Positions 33,850 to 42,579 of a stretch of DNA of 64,000 nucleotides are shown one piece after another. Origin of the DNA: Siphonodentalium dalli (lineage: Eukaryota; Mollusca; Scaphopoda; Gadilida; Siphonodentaliidae); contig CP136061.1 of the NCBI GenBank assembly GCA_032622095.1, positions 221,869,148 to 221,933,147 of the forward strand, given 5' to 3'. Below the pieces are notes generated by a model that saw only the letters and a program-made list of their open reading frames with translations, was not told where the DNA came from and searched no databases. The stretch's first letter is position 1; each line of letters opens with the position of its first letter. The position numbers were made by a program, and so were the translations under genes.

Positions 33850-34057
33850 CTTGGACATTTTATCAGTTTATCACGTGATCACTAAATGTGGCAATCGGGT
33901 ATCCACCGATGCCTGCAATTTATTATTTATAATAATTGGACTCATTGATCTCACGTAAATAATACTCTTAGTTGTTCCAATAAAATAGTTATCAAATTCG
34001 ATCACCAATAGATTTGACTGTGGAATATAATGACCTTTAACTTATTTATCGATCTAT
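33850..34057. repeat. arm subrepeat A, copy 2
   Basis: Second copy of the 32600-32810 segment, in the same orientation. Confidence 0.8.
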
Positions 34058-34221
34058 GTTAGAACATGGTCTTAACAAAAAACTTGACCATAACAAAAAT
34101 TACCTTACATTTATGCATGAATCTAATTAGACCATACGTAAATATTGTCAGCTTATCGTCTGTTGAGCAAATCCGATGTTTATCAAAAATAGTACAACTT
34201 CCAGTTGGTAATTACTCTTAC

Positions 34222-34760
34222 GAATGAAGAGCGTTGAACATATACGAAATTACTACACGAATGAACTGAAATTTATATTTTCACATCTTACCAACAACAG
34301 ATATAGACATAGTCATAGTGTTATACTATCTTACATGTACCCATGCTATGACATCATTCGAAGGGGCAATACACTCAAGGAGTTAAAGTGACACGAAACA
34401 AGGGACGTGATGTAATATTGGTGTTTGAATCTTAAAGGAACACAAGACACTCTAAAGGGGCACTCATTATGAATGAATGTTAACAATACAAGCGCACGAA
34501 TGAAGAGCGTTGAACATATACAAAATTACTACACGAATGAATTGAACCTTGAAATTTATATTTCACATCTTACCAACAACAGCTACAGGCATTATCATAG
34601 GGTTATACTGTCTTGCATATACACACGCTATGACATCATTAAAGGCGGACAATCCACTCACGGTGTGACAACAGATACAGACATAGGCATAGTGTTATAC
34701 AGTCTTCTATGTACCAATGCTATGACATAATTAAAGGGGGATAATACACGCACGGTGTGG
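34222..34760. repeat. arm subrepeat B, copies 2 and 3
   Basis: Copy 2 (34222-34440) is broken by a deletion at 'gaatgaactgaaatttat'. Copy 3 (34455-34760) is nearly full length and keeps an 85-codon frame at 34473-34730. The mirror images lie at 37791-38330. Confidence 0.75.
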
Positions 34761-34863
34761 AATGTTAAAGTGACACGTGGTAAGGGACGTGATGTAATAT
34801 TGGTGAAACCCCCTCCCCAACTTATAGATATATAACGAAGACGAGAATAACATGTTGATGAAG

Positions 34864-34869
34864 TTTATT
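34864..34869 (-). promoter_or_regulatory. polyadenylation signal, left zinc-finger gene
   Basis: AATAAA on the minus strand begins six bases after the stop codon of the left zinc-finger gene. The mirrored gene has the same signal at 37682-37687. Tight stop-to-signal spacing fits a compact viral or transposon gene. Confidence 0.65.
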
Positions 34870-34874
34870 GAAAT

Positions 34875-35444
34875 TTAATCATTGTCTGAATCTTCGACCG
34901 TTAGATTTACTTCTAAGAGTTTCTTGAATTTTCTCATCGCTTCATCTGCAGCCCATTCATTATTATATCCGTGTTTGGTCAGTTTGACCATTTTCTTCAT
35001 GATCATGGTATGTATGCGTGATGTTTTCAATCGATACTGGTATTCTATTAATCGTCTATAACTTTTGAGAAACAGAGCAAACTCTGTGTCGATGGTATCC
35101 TCTTTTCCCGACATGCTCTCATCTCCCGAAATGCTCTCTTCTTCTTTCACATCATTGGTGACGCGTTTCATCATACTTTTGAATGTGTCCATCTCGTTGA
35201 CACATCGCGCAGCTTTCTTAAGACCGAATACCGTTCTACTACCGACGACATTACCATCTTCTGAATCTGATAGCGTTCCCCGTTCATCTTCATCTGAATC
35301 TAGAACCGCTTCGTCAGATTCATCGGTATCTTCTCCGAAGAGAGTTGGTTTTGTCTCGGACATAACTCCGTGTTTAATCTGTTTATGTCTTTGTAGATTG
35401 TAGTTCGTCGATAAAATAATGCCACATAAATCACACCCGTGCAT
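34875..35444 (-). CDS. C2H2 zinc-finger acidic protein, left-arm copy
   Basis: 189 residues. Residues 4-25 form one finger, C-x2-C-x12-H-x4-H (C4, C7, H20, H25). An acidic/serine-rich stretch covers about residues 37-66 (EDTDESDEAVLDSDEDE). A second acidic patch (about 98-115) precedes a basic, helix-forming C-terminal region (about 120-175). One finger plus acidic stretches suggests a nucleic-acid-binding regulator; function is inference. The start overlaps the 64-residue ORF by 14 nt and AATAAA follows the stop. The right copy (37107-37676) differs by one residue (E/G at 45). No homologue is recognised with confidence. Confidence 0.6.
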   Translation of the reverse strand: MHGCDLCGIILSTNYNLQRHKQIKHGVMSETKPTLFGEDTDESDEAVLDSDEDERGTLSDSEDGNVVGSRTVFGLKKAARCVNEMDTFKSMMKRVTNDVKEEESISGDESMSGKEDTIDTEFALFLKSYRRLIEYQYRLKTSRIHTMIMKKMVKLTKHGYNNEWAADEAMRKFKKLLEVNLTVEDSDND

Positions 35445-35625
35445 TATCGCGAATTATTGGAAGAACCATCACTCTTATAAGTAGCGATAAAAAGAGAGAA
35501 TAAGGTGTGGTATACAACCGTCGCGCTAAGAGTACGTTCGTCCCGGGGCTAGGGTATAGATATTTGACCGCCGGTGATTCAATTAATGCCAATTTATCAG
35601 TATGGTACTCTATGAATTCATTCAT
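35431..35625 (-). CDS. 64-residue ORF between polyQ and finger genes, left copy
   Basis: Begins MNEFIEYHTDKLALIESP and contains 'YLYPSPGTNVLLARRL', then a hydrophobic stretch (about residues 42-58) that could be a membrane segment. It starts 7 nt after the polyQ stop and overlaps the finger gene by 14 nt in another frame. That spacing suggests polycistronic packing, or an exon joined by splicing or frameshifting. The right copy differs by one residue (S/L). Family unknown. Confidence 0.45.
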   Translation of the reverse strand: MNEFIEYHTDKLALIESPAVKYLYPSPGTNVLLARRLYTTPYSLFLSLLIRVMVLPIIRDNARV

Positions 35626-35632
35626 GATTTGG

Positions 35633-35938
35633 CTAATCGTATGACACTGGTCTTTTCATTTTCTTCTTATTATTAGACAAACCTCCAACAGACACTCTCT
35701 TGCTGGTTTGTTTGGACGCTTTACGTGTGTTTGTCAACTTATTTGCTGCAACTTCGGCCTTAGCCATTTCAATCGCTTGAGCGATGGGTGTCACCACGTT
35801 AATATGTGGTTTTAGAACGTCTTCTTCACTATCACTAGTTTTAGTTCTGTCAATAAAGTATCGACCCTGATTATCTGGTATTAACTTCCCATCAACCATA
35901 TCTCTGAAATGTTTTCTCCACATTTCAAGATCTGCTGG

Positions 35939-35984
<46 letters not shown>

Positions 35985-36025
35985 AGCGGAGGTAGCATCA
36001 CCAAATTACCCTCGGGGGACCTCAT
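35633..36025 (-). CDS. polyglutamine basic protein, left-arm copy
   Basis: 130 residues from ATG at 36025. The start begins MRSPEGNLVM. A run of 15 Q follows at about residues 15-29, then 'MWRKHFRDMVDGKL', an acidic 'SDSEEDV', and a K/S/T-rich tail with 'NNKKKMKRP', a likely nuclear localisation signal. A frame extends 28 codons upstream, but those codons translate the boundary motif that is also present at the element ends, so I start at MRSPEG. The first bases match the ends of the MITE at 30545-30927. The C-terminal character suggests a DNA-binding nuclear protein; this is inference. The right copy has 13 Q. Confidence 0.55.
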
Positions 36026-36084
36026 TCTGTCATCTAAAAATAGAATCTTTGGGTCTAAAATTGGTTGTACTAAAATATTCCCAA

Positions 36085-36215
36085 AAACCCAAAACTTCAA
36101 AAATTTCAAAAAACTTCCAAAATTTCAAAAAACTTCAAAAACTTCAAAAATTTCAAAAATTTCAAAAACTTCAAAAATTTCAAAAAACTTCAAAAATTTC
36201 AAAAACTTCAAAAAT
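36085..36215. other. phased A-tracts, left of centre
   Basis: About 13 consecutive 'ttcaaaaa' words spaced 9-11 bases apart, mirrored at 36361-36470. A-tracts repeated with the helical period are known to bend DNA, so both sides of the core should be intrinsically curved. The FQKFQKLQK-type frames here are translations of the repeat. Confidence 0.7.
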
Positions 36216-36216
36216 A

Positions 36217-36357
36217 AGACCCCGGCGGCGGCGGCTGCGGCGGCGGTTGCGGTATTTTACTGCGGCGGCGGTGCCACCGCCGCCGCCGCCGGGGTCCGCC
36301 GCCGGTGGATCCCCGCAGTAAAATACCGCCGCCGCCGCCGCCGCCGCCGCCGGGGTC
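36217..36357. other. GC-rich T-shaped hairpin at the axis of symmetry
   Basis: Outer stem: 'gaccccggcggcgg' to 'tattttactgcgg' pairs with its complement on the right. Between the stems are two smaller foldbacks: cggcggt/accgccg with loop gcc (about 36264-36280), and ggggtcc/ggatcccc around 'gccgccggt' (about 36291-36314). Two small arms on one long stem is the shape of a parvovirus-type replication origin hairpin; any such role is inference. The (cgg)n runs differ in length between sides. Confidence 0.6.
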
Positions 36358-36531
36358 TTATTTTTGAAGTTTTTGAAATTTTTGAAGTTTTTTGAAATTT
36401 TTGAAGTTTTTGAAATTTTTGAAGTTTTTTGAAATTTTTGAAGTTTTTTGAAATTTTTGAAGTTTTGGGTTTTTGGGAATATTTTAGTACAACCAATTTT
36501 AGACCCAAAGATTCTATTTTTAGATGACAGA

Positions 36532-36572
36532 ATGAGGTCCCCCGAGGGTAATTTGGTGATGCTACCTCCGCT

Positions 36573-36612
<40 letters not shown>

Positions 36613-36918
36613 CCAGCAGATCTTGAAATGTGGAGAAAACATTTCAGAGATATGGTTGATGGGAAGTTAATACCAGATAATCAGGGTCGATACTTTATTG
36701 ACAGAACTAAAACTAGTGATAGTGAAGAAGACGTTCTAAAACCACATATTAACGTGGTGACACCCATCGCTCAAGCGATTGAAATGGCTAAGGCCGAAGT
36801 TGCAGCAAATAAGTTGACAAACACACGTAAAGCGTCCAAACAAACCAGCAAGAGAGTGTCTGTTGGAGGTTTGTCTAATAATAAGAAGAAAATGAAAAGA
36901 CCAGTGTCATACGATTAG
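36532..36918 (+). CDS. polyglutamine basic protein, right-arm copy
   Basis: 128 residues, identical to the left copy apart from the Q run (13 against 15, residues about 15-27). The ATG follows the boundary motif by a few bases. C-terminal 'KQTSKRVS' and 'KKKMKRP' are basic. The gene reads away from the axis. The stop is 7 nt before the 64-residue ORF. Copy-number change in CAA repeats without frame loss is compatible with coding constraint but does not prove it. Confidence 0.55.
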
Positions 36919-36925
36919 CCAAATC

Positions 36926-37120
36926 ATGAATGAATTCATAGAGTACCATACTGATAAATTGGCATTAATTGAATCACCGGCGGTCAAATATCTATACCCT
37001 AGCCCCGGGACGAACGTACTCTTAGCGCGACGGTTGTATACCACACCTTATTCTCTCTTTTTATTGCTACTTATAAGAGTGATGGTTCTTCCAATAATTC
37101 GCGATAATGCACGGGTGTGA
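36926..37120 (+). CDS. 64-residue ORF, right copy
   Basis: Mirror copy of 35431-35625 with L instead of S in the hydrophobic segment ('LFLLLLIRVMVLP'). Same 7-nt gap upstream and 14-nt overlap downstream. The position suggests translation by reinitiation or joining to a neighbour by splicing; no splice sites are obvious. Confidence 0.45.
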   Translation: MNEFIEYHTDKLALIESPAVKYLYPSPGTNVLLARRLYTTPYSLFLLLLIRVMVLPIIRDNARV

Positions 37121-37676
37121 TTTATGTGGCATTATTTTATCGACGAACTACAATCTACAAAGACATAAACAGATTAAACACGGAGTTATGTCCGAGACAA
37201 AACCAACTCTCTTCGGAGAAGATACCGATGAATCTGACGGAGCGGTTCTAGATTCAGATGAAGATGAACGGGGAACGCTATCAGATTCAGAAGATGGTAA
37301 TGTCGTCGGTAGTAGAACGGTATTCGGTCTTAAGAAAGCTGCGCGATGTGTCAACGAGATGGACACATTCAAAAGTATGATGAAACGCGTCACCAATGAT
37401 GTGAAAGAAGAAGAGAGCATTTCGGGAGATGAGAGCATGTCGGGAAAAGAGGATACCATCGACACAGAGTTTGCTCTGTTTCTCAAAAGTTATAGACGAT
37501 TAATAGAATACCAGTATCGATTGAAAACATCACGCATACATACCATGATCATGAAGAAAATGGTCAAACTGACCAAACACGGATATAATAATGAATGGGC
37601 TGCAGATGAAGCGATGAGAAAATTCAAGAAACTCTTAGAAGTAAATCTAACGGTCGAAGATTCAGACAATGATTAA
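37107..37676 (+). CDS. C2H2 zinc-finger acidic protein, right-arm copy
   Basis: 189 residues, one change from the left copy (G at residue 45). The finger at residues 4-25 keeps C4, C7, H20, H25. An acidic block follows, then a lysine-rich C-terminal half with 'RIHTMIMKKMVKLTKHGYN', and an acidic end (EDSDND). Finger at the very N-terminus and acidic ends recall small regulators of DNA viruses and large transposons; no specific family is claimed. AATAAA follows at 37682. Confidence 0.6.
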   Translation: MHGCDLCGIILSTNYNLQRHKQIKHGVMSETKPTLFGEDTDESDGAVLDSDEDERGTLSDSEDGNVVGSRTVFGLKKAARCVNEMDTFKSMMKRVTNDVKEEESISGDESMSGKEDTIDTEFALFLKSYRRLIEYQYRLKTSRIHTMIMKKMVKLTKHGYNNEWAADEAMRKFKKLLEVNLTVEDSDND

Positions 37677-37681
37677 ATTTC

Positions 37682-37687
37682 AATAAA
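37682..37687 (+). promoter_or_regulatory. polyadenylation signal, right zinc-finger gene
   Basis: AATAAA starts six bases after the stop of the right finger gene, mirroring 34864-34869. Confidence 0.65.
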
Positions 37688-37790
37688 CTTCATCAACATG
37701 TTATTCTCGTCTTCGTTATATATCTATAAGTTGGGGAGGGGGTTTCACCAATATTACATCACGTCCCTTACCACGTGTCACTTTAACATT

Positions 37791-38330
37791 CCACACCGTG
37801 CGTGTATTATCCCCCTTTAATTATGTCATAGCATTGGTACATAGAAGACTGTATAACACTATGCCTATGTCTGTATCTGTTGTCACACCGTGAGTGGATT
37901 GTCCGCCTTTAATGATGTCATAGCGTGTGTATATGCAAGACAGTATAACCCTATGATAATGCCTGTAGCTGTTGTTGGTAAGATGTGAAATATAAATTTC
38001 AAGGTTCAATTCATTCGTGTAGTAATTTTGTATATGTTCAACGCTCTTCATTCGTGCGCTTGTATTGTTAACATTCATTCATAATGAGTGCCCCTTTAGA
38101 GTGTCTTGTGTTCCTTTAAGATTCAAACACCAATATTACATCACGTCCCTTGTTTCGTGTCACTTTAACTCCTTGAGTGTATTGCCCCTTCGAATGATGT
38201 CATAGCATGGGTACATGTAAGATAGTATAACACTATGACTATGTCTATATCTGTTGTTGGTAAGATGTGAAAATATAAATTTCAGTTCATTCGTGTAGTA
38301 ATTTCGTATATGTTCAACGCTCTTCATTCG
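37791..38330. repeat. arm subrepeat B, copies 3 and 2, right arm
   Basis: Mirror image of 34222-34760. The 85-codon frame at 37821-38078 matches the left-arm frame. Confidence 0.75.
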
Positions 38331-38494
38331 TAAGAGTAATTACCAACTGGAAGTTGTACTATTTTTGATAAACATCGGATTTGCTCATCAGACGATAAGC
38401 TGACAATATTTACGTATGGTCTAATTAGATTCATGCATAAATGTAAGGTAATTTTTGTTATGGTCAAGTTTTTTGTTAAGACCATGTTCTAACA

Positions 38495-38702
38495 TAGATC
38501 GATAAATAAGTTAAAGGTCATTATATTCCACAGTCAAATCTATTGGTGATCGAATTTGATAACTATTTTATTGGAACAACTAAGAGTATTATTTACGTGA
38601 GATCAATGAGTCCAATTATTATAAATAATAAATTGCAGGCATCGGTGGATACCCGATTGCCACATTTAGTGATCACGTGATAAACTGATAAAATGTCCAA
38701 GT
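38495..38702. repeat. arm subrepeat A, copy 2, right arm
   Basis: Mirror image of 33850-34057. Confidence 0.75.
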
Positions 38703-38784
38703 GACGTACTATAATGAGCAAAAAAAAAATGAGTTGACCTTCGGCTTCGTCCCGATTGGGTACTGAGCTGACACCGGGGATAAA

Positions 38785-38982
38785 TTGACCAATGACTGCT
38801 ATTGTATCCTTTTGACAGATATGCGTGCGCAGACTCGTTTGATGTTCGCTATCGCATTACTATGTTTTAATAGCCGAGCCTTCACTTCTCGTCTGACTCT
38901 CTTACCGACAAGACCTGTCTACACAGTACTTCTCCGGCAGACTATTCATCCACTGATAGGCCTACATACAGGTATGCCCTAA
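38785..38982 (+). CDS. 65-residue ORF, right copy
   Basis: Mirror of 33569-33766, R instead of G at residue 14. Reads outward like the three inner genes. No domain. Confidence 0.25.
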   Translation: MTNDCYCILLTDMRAQTRLMFAIALLCFNSRAFTSRLTLLPTRPVYTVLLRQTIHPLIGLHTGMP

Positions 38983-39012
38983 ATAATGGACTGCTTAACC
39001 ACAGCAGAATTA

Positions 39013-39372
39013 CATTTTGTTGCTCATTTGCTCATTTTTTTGCTCATTTGCTCATTTTTTTGCTCATTTGCTCATTTTTATTGATCATTTGCTCATTTTT
39101 TTGCTCATTTGCTCATTTTTTTGCTCATTTGCTCATTTTTATTGCTCATTTGCTCATTTTCTTGCTCATTTACTCATTTTCTTGCTCATTTGCTCATTTT
39201 TTTGCTCATTTGCTCATTTTTTTGCTCATTTTCTTGCTCATTTGCTCATTTTCTTGCTCATTTGCTCATTTTCTTGCTCATTTGCTCATTTTCTTGCTCA
39301 TTTGCTCATTTTCTTGCTCATTTGCTCATTTTTTTGCTCATTTGCTCATTTTTTTGCTCATTTGCTCATTGA
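39013..39372. repeat. 'tgctcatttgctcatttt' minisatellite, right
   Basis: Mirror of the left minisatellite but shorter by about two units, with a different order of A-run variants. The hydrophobic plus-strand frames (39017-39430 and others) are repeat translations. Confidence 0.9.
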
Positions 39373-39394
39373 TTGGTGCATACTCAAGAGTCAT

Positions 39395-39905
39395 AGACCT
39401 AACATCCAATGTACGTTAATGGTGTCATAGCGTGGGTACATAGAAGACTGTATAACACTATGCCTATGTCCGTATCTGTTGTCACACCGTGAGTGGATTG
39501 TCCGCCTTTAATGATGTCATAGCGTGTGTACATGCAAGACAGTATAATACTATGATTATGTCTGTAGCTGTTGTTGGTAAGATGTGAAATATAAATTTCA
39601 AGGTTCAATTCATTCGTGTAGTAATTTCGTATATGTTCAACGCTCTTCATTCGTGCGCTTGTATTGTTAACATTCATTCATAATGAGTGTCCCTTTAGAT
39701 CGATAAATAAGTTAAAGGTCATTACATTCCACAGTCAAATCTATTGGTGATCGAATTTGATAACTATTTTATTGGAACAACTAAGAGTATTATTCACGTG
39801 AGATCAATGAGTCCAATTATTATAAATAATATATTGCAGGCATCGGTGGATACCCAATTGCCACATTTAGTGATCACGTGATAAACTGATAAAATGTCCA
39901 AAGCG
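39395..39905. repeat. arm subrepeats B copy 1 and A copy 1, right arm
   Basis: Mirror image of 32600-33115. The 92-codon frame at 39399-39677 is identical to the left one. Confidence 0.75.
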
Positions 39906-40076
39906 TAAGTGTGAATGGAGTGATAAGTGGTTATTACGTAATGTTGTTATAACAATGACACCGAATCAATTTCTATTATTGAGTGACCTGGTCGTATGCA
40001 TGTTTTGGATAACTAATTATCGTGTGAATGACACAGTTTATCAACCTTAATTGATACTAACCCGTTTGTTCAGACA

Positions 40077-40280
40077 TTAAATCGATATGTTTTCTGAATA
40101 GCATATAACTGTGAACGAGGCTATAATAGAATTCATTTGGTAAAGCAAAGGTGTGAAAGACACATTGTTACCACCAATGTCGCGTGTGTGATTGCGTGTA
40201 CAGCGAATATGACAATTCATTCTGGAGGGTTGTAATTTCACATTACAATTTTCGACCGTTTGTGATTCAAGATAGTACAT
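40077..40280 (-). CDS. 67-residue ORF, outer arm, right copy
   Basis: Identical protein to 32231-32434, inverted. It reads toward the axis, opposite in direction to the finger gene of its arm. No domain is recognised. Confidence 0.3.
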   Translation of the reverse strand: MYYLESQTVENCNVKLQPSRMNCHIRCTRNHTRDIGGNNVSFTPLLYQMNSIIASFTVICYSENISI

Positions 40281-40629
40281 CTCAATACTTCCAATAATTC
40301 ACGATAATACACACCTGTCATATACTCAATAACTTCATCTGGGATAGAGAGAGTGTAAAGAATAAACGCTCTTTATTATTTATGTAAGAGTAATGGTGTC
40401 TATTTTCAAGTATGACAATTATATGAACCGCGTCCGATAAACACTGGAATGTATGCATTCATATCGATGGTCACAATGTCCAATAAAGCTATTTCTAAAC
40501 ATCGATTAATAATTTCATGTAAAATATTTGAACAAAAAAAAATAACGAAAGATATTACACGCAAATAATTTAACATTCGACATTTTTTAATATCGAGATT
40601 ATCAGAAACCGAAAACTCGTTATAAATTT

Positions 40630-40822
40630 TTTATTTAAACTTTTTTTTTTAGAGAAATAATTTTGAGGGTTTTGAAATTTGTTCTTTTGAAATTTTGGGG
40701 TTTTAAAATTTTTGTTTTGGAAAAATAATTTTAGGGTTTTTAAATTTTTTTTTTTGGAAAAATAATTTTTGGGTTTTGAAATTTTTTTTTTGGAAAAATA
40801 ATTTTTGGGTTTTGAAATTTTG
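40630..40822. repeat. A/T-rich tandem repeat next to right terminus
   Basis: Mirror of 31690-31880 with small length differences in the T-runs. Confidence 0.75.
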
Positions 40823-40899
40823 GAATATTTTAGTACAACCAATTTTAGACCCAAAGATTCTATTTTTAGATGTGACGCGAACGAGGCATCTATTCTTCT

Positions 40900-40905
40900 G
40901 TCATG
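40900..40905. other. target-site duplication, right copy (gtcatg)
   Basis: gtcatg follows the CT end of the element. The satellite monomer then resumes (aaacttagaaagatgcattc) in the same orientation as before the insertion. Confidence 0.85.
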
Positions 40906-42579
40906 AAACTTAGAAAGATGCATTCTTGTGTTGATCCTGCAGGCTCCAAAAGTCAAAATATAGCCTATTGAAATTGTGCCCATATGCTAGAAGCGGGTCC
41001 TCCGGAGGACCCGCTGTTAAACACACGGGGATTTGTTATACCCGATCTGTAGCGTTATATCGGCAAATATGCGATAAAGGGCCATACAGTAGATGTATAC
41101 GGGATCAGAACACTTAGAAAGATGCATACTTAGGTTGACAATGGCTCCAAAAGTCGAAATATAGCCTATTGAAATTTTGCCCATATGCTAGAAGCGGGTC
41201 CTCCGGAGGACCCGCTTTTAAACACACGGGGATTTGTTATACCCGATCTGTAGCGTTATATCGGCAAATATGCGACAGTCGACCTTATACAATATATGTA
41301 CATGGGAGCCATAACACTTAGAAAGATGCATTCTTGAGTTGATCCTGGCTCGAAAAGTCGAAATATAGCCTATTGAAATTGTGCCCATATGCTAGAAGCG
41401 GGTCCTCCGGAGGACCCGCTGTTAAACACACGGGTATTTCTTATACCGGTTTGGTGCCTTATATCGACAACGCTGCGACAGTGGGCCATACAATATATGT
41501 ACATGAGAGTCATAACACTTAGAAAGATGCATTCTTGGGTTGATCCTGGCTCCAAAAGTCGAAATGTAGCCTATTGAAATTGTGCCCATATGCTAGAAGC
41601 GGGTCCTCCGGAGGACCCTCTTCTAAACATACGGAGATTTCTTATACCCGATCTGTAGCGTTATATCGGCAAATATGCGACAAGGGGGCATAAGTAGATG
41701 TAAATGGGAGTCATAACACTTAGAAAGATGCATACTTGAGTTGATAAGGGCTCCAAAAGTAGAAATGTAGCCTATTGAAATTTTGCCCATATGCTAGAAG
41801 CGGGTCCTCCGGAGGACCCGCTGTTAAACATACGGGAATTTGTTATACCCGATCTGTAGCGTTATATCGGCAAATATGCGATAAGGGGGCATAAGTAGAT
41901 GTAAATGGGAGTCATAACTCTTAGAAAGATGCATACTTGAGTTGATAAGGGCTCCAAAAGTCGAAATATATAGTATTGAAATGTTTGCCCATATATGCTA
42001 GAAGCGGGTCCTCCGGAGGACCCGCTGTTAAACATACGGGGATTTATTATACCCGATCTGTAGCGTTATATCGGCAAATATGCAACAAAGGGCCCTACAG
42101 TAGATGTATACGGGACCAGAACACTTAGAAAGATGCATACTTAGGTTGACAATGGCTCCAAAAGTCGAAATATAGCCTATTGAAATTTTGCCCATATGCT
42201 ATAGAAGCGGGTCCTCTGGAGGACCCGCTTTTAAACACACGGGGATTTGTTATACCCGATATGTAGCGTTATATCGGCAAATATGCGATAAAGGGCCATA
42301 CAGTAGATGTATACGGGATCAGAACACTTAGAAAGATGCATACTTAGGTTGACAATGGCTCGAAAAGTCGAAATATAGACTATTGAAATTTTGCCCATAT
42401 GCTAGAAGCGGGTCCTCCGGAGGACCCGCTGTTAAACACACGGGGATTTCTTATACCCGATCTGTAGCATTATATCGGCAAATATGCGTCAAAGGGCCCT
42501 ACAGTAGATGTATACGGGACCAGAACACTTAGAAAGATGCATACTTAGGTTGACAATGGCTCCAAAAGTCGAAATATGG

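Larger units (their letters stand above)
36028..36529. repeat. central 0.5-kb palindrome of the element
   Basis: Bounded on both sides by the boundary motif ('aaaatagaatctttgggtc' and complement). Inside are A-tract blocks (36085-36215, 36361-36470) and a GC-rich core (36217-36357). It resembles a miniature element nested at the centre of the large palindrome and lies between the two divergent gene blocks. Confidence 0.75.
31612..40899. mobile_element. 9.3-kb palindromic Polinton/Maverick-like element
   Basis: The whole element is two inverted arms of about 4.6 kb around a centre near 36278. It begins agaagaatagatgcctcg and ends with the exact complement. It is flanked by 6-bp duplications and interrupts a satellite monomer whose orientation is the same on both sides. 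Polinton/Maverick integrases leave 6-bp duplications and AG...CT ends. Each arm holds a three-gene block reading outward, a minisatellite, duplicated subrepeats and an A/T-rich terminal block. Arms differ by scattered substitutions, minisatellite length and polyQ length (15 against 13), so they are separate sequences. No polymerase B, integrase, ATPase, protease or capsid frame is visible. It is probably a non-autonomous derivative. Class assignment is inference from termini. Confidence 0.7.

Noticed and set aside
36049-36508. K/Q/F-rich frames on both strands at the palindrome centre
   Set aside because: Translations of phased A-tracts and (cgg)n; they differ in the GC part and are mirror images.
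31612-40899. Ordinary fold-back MITE or assembly fold-back
   Set aside because: Length, gene content, 6-bp duplication and unchanged satellite orientation on both sides argue against both.
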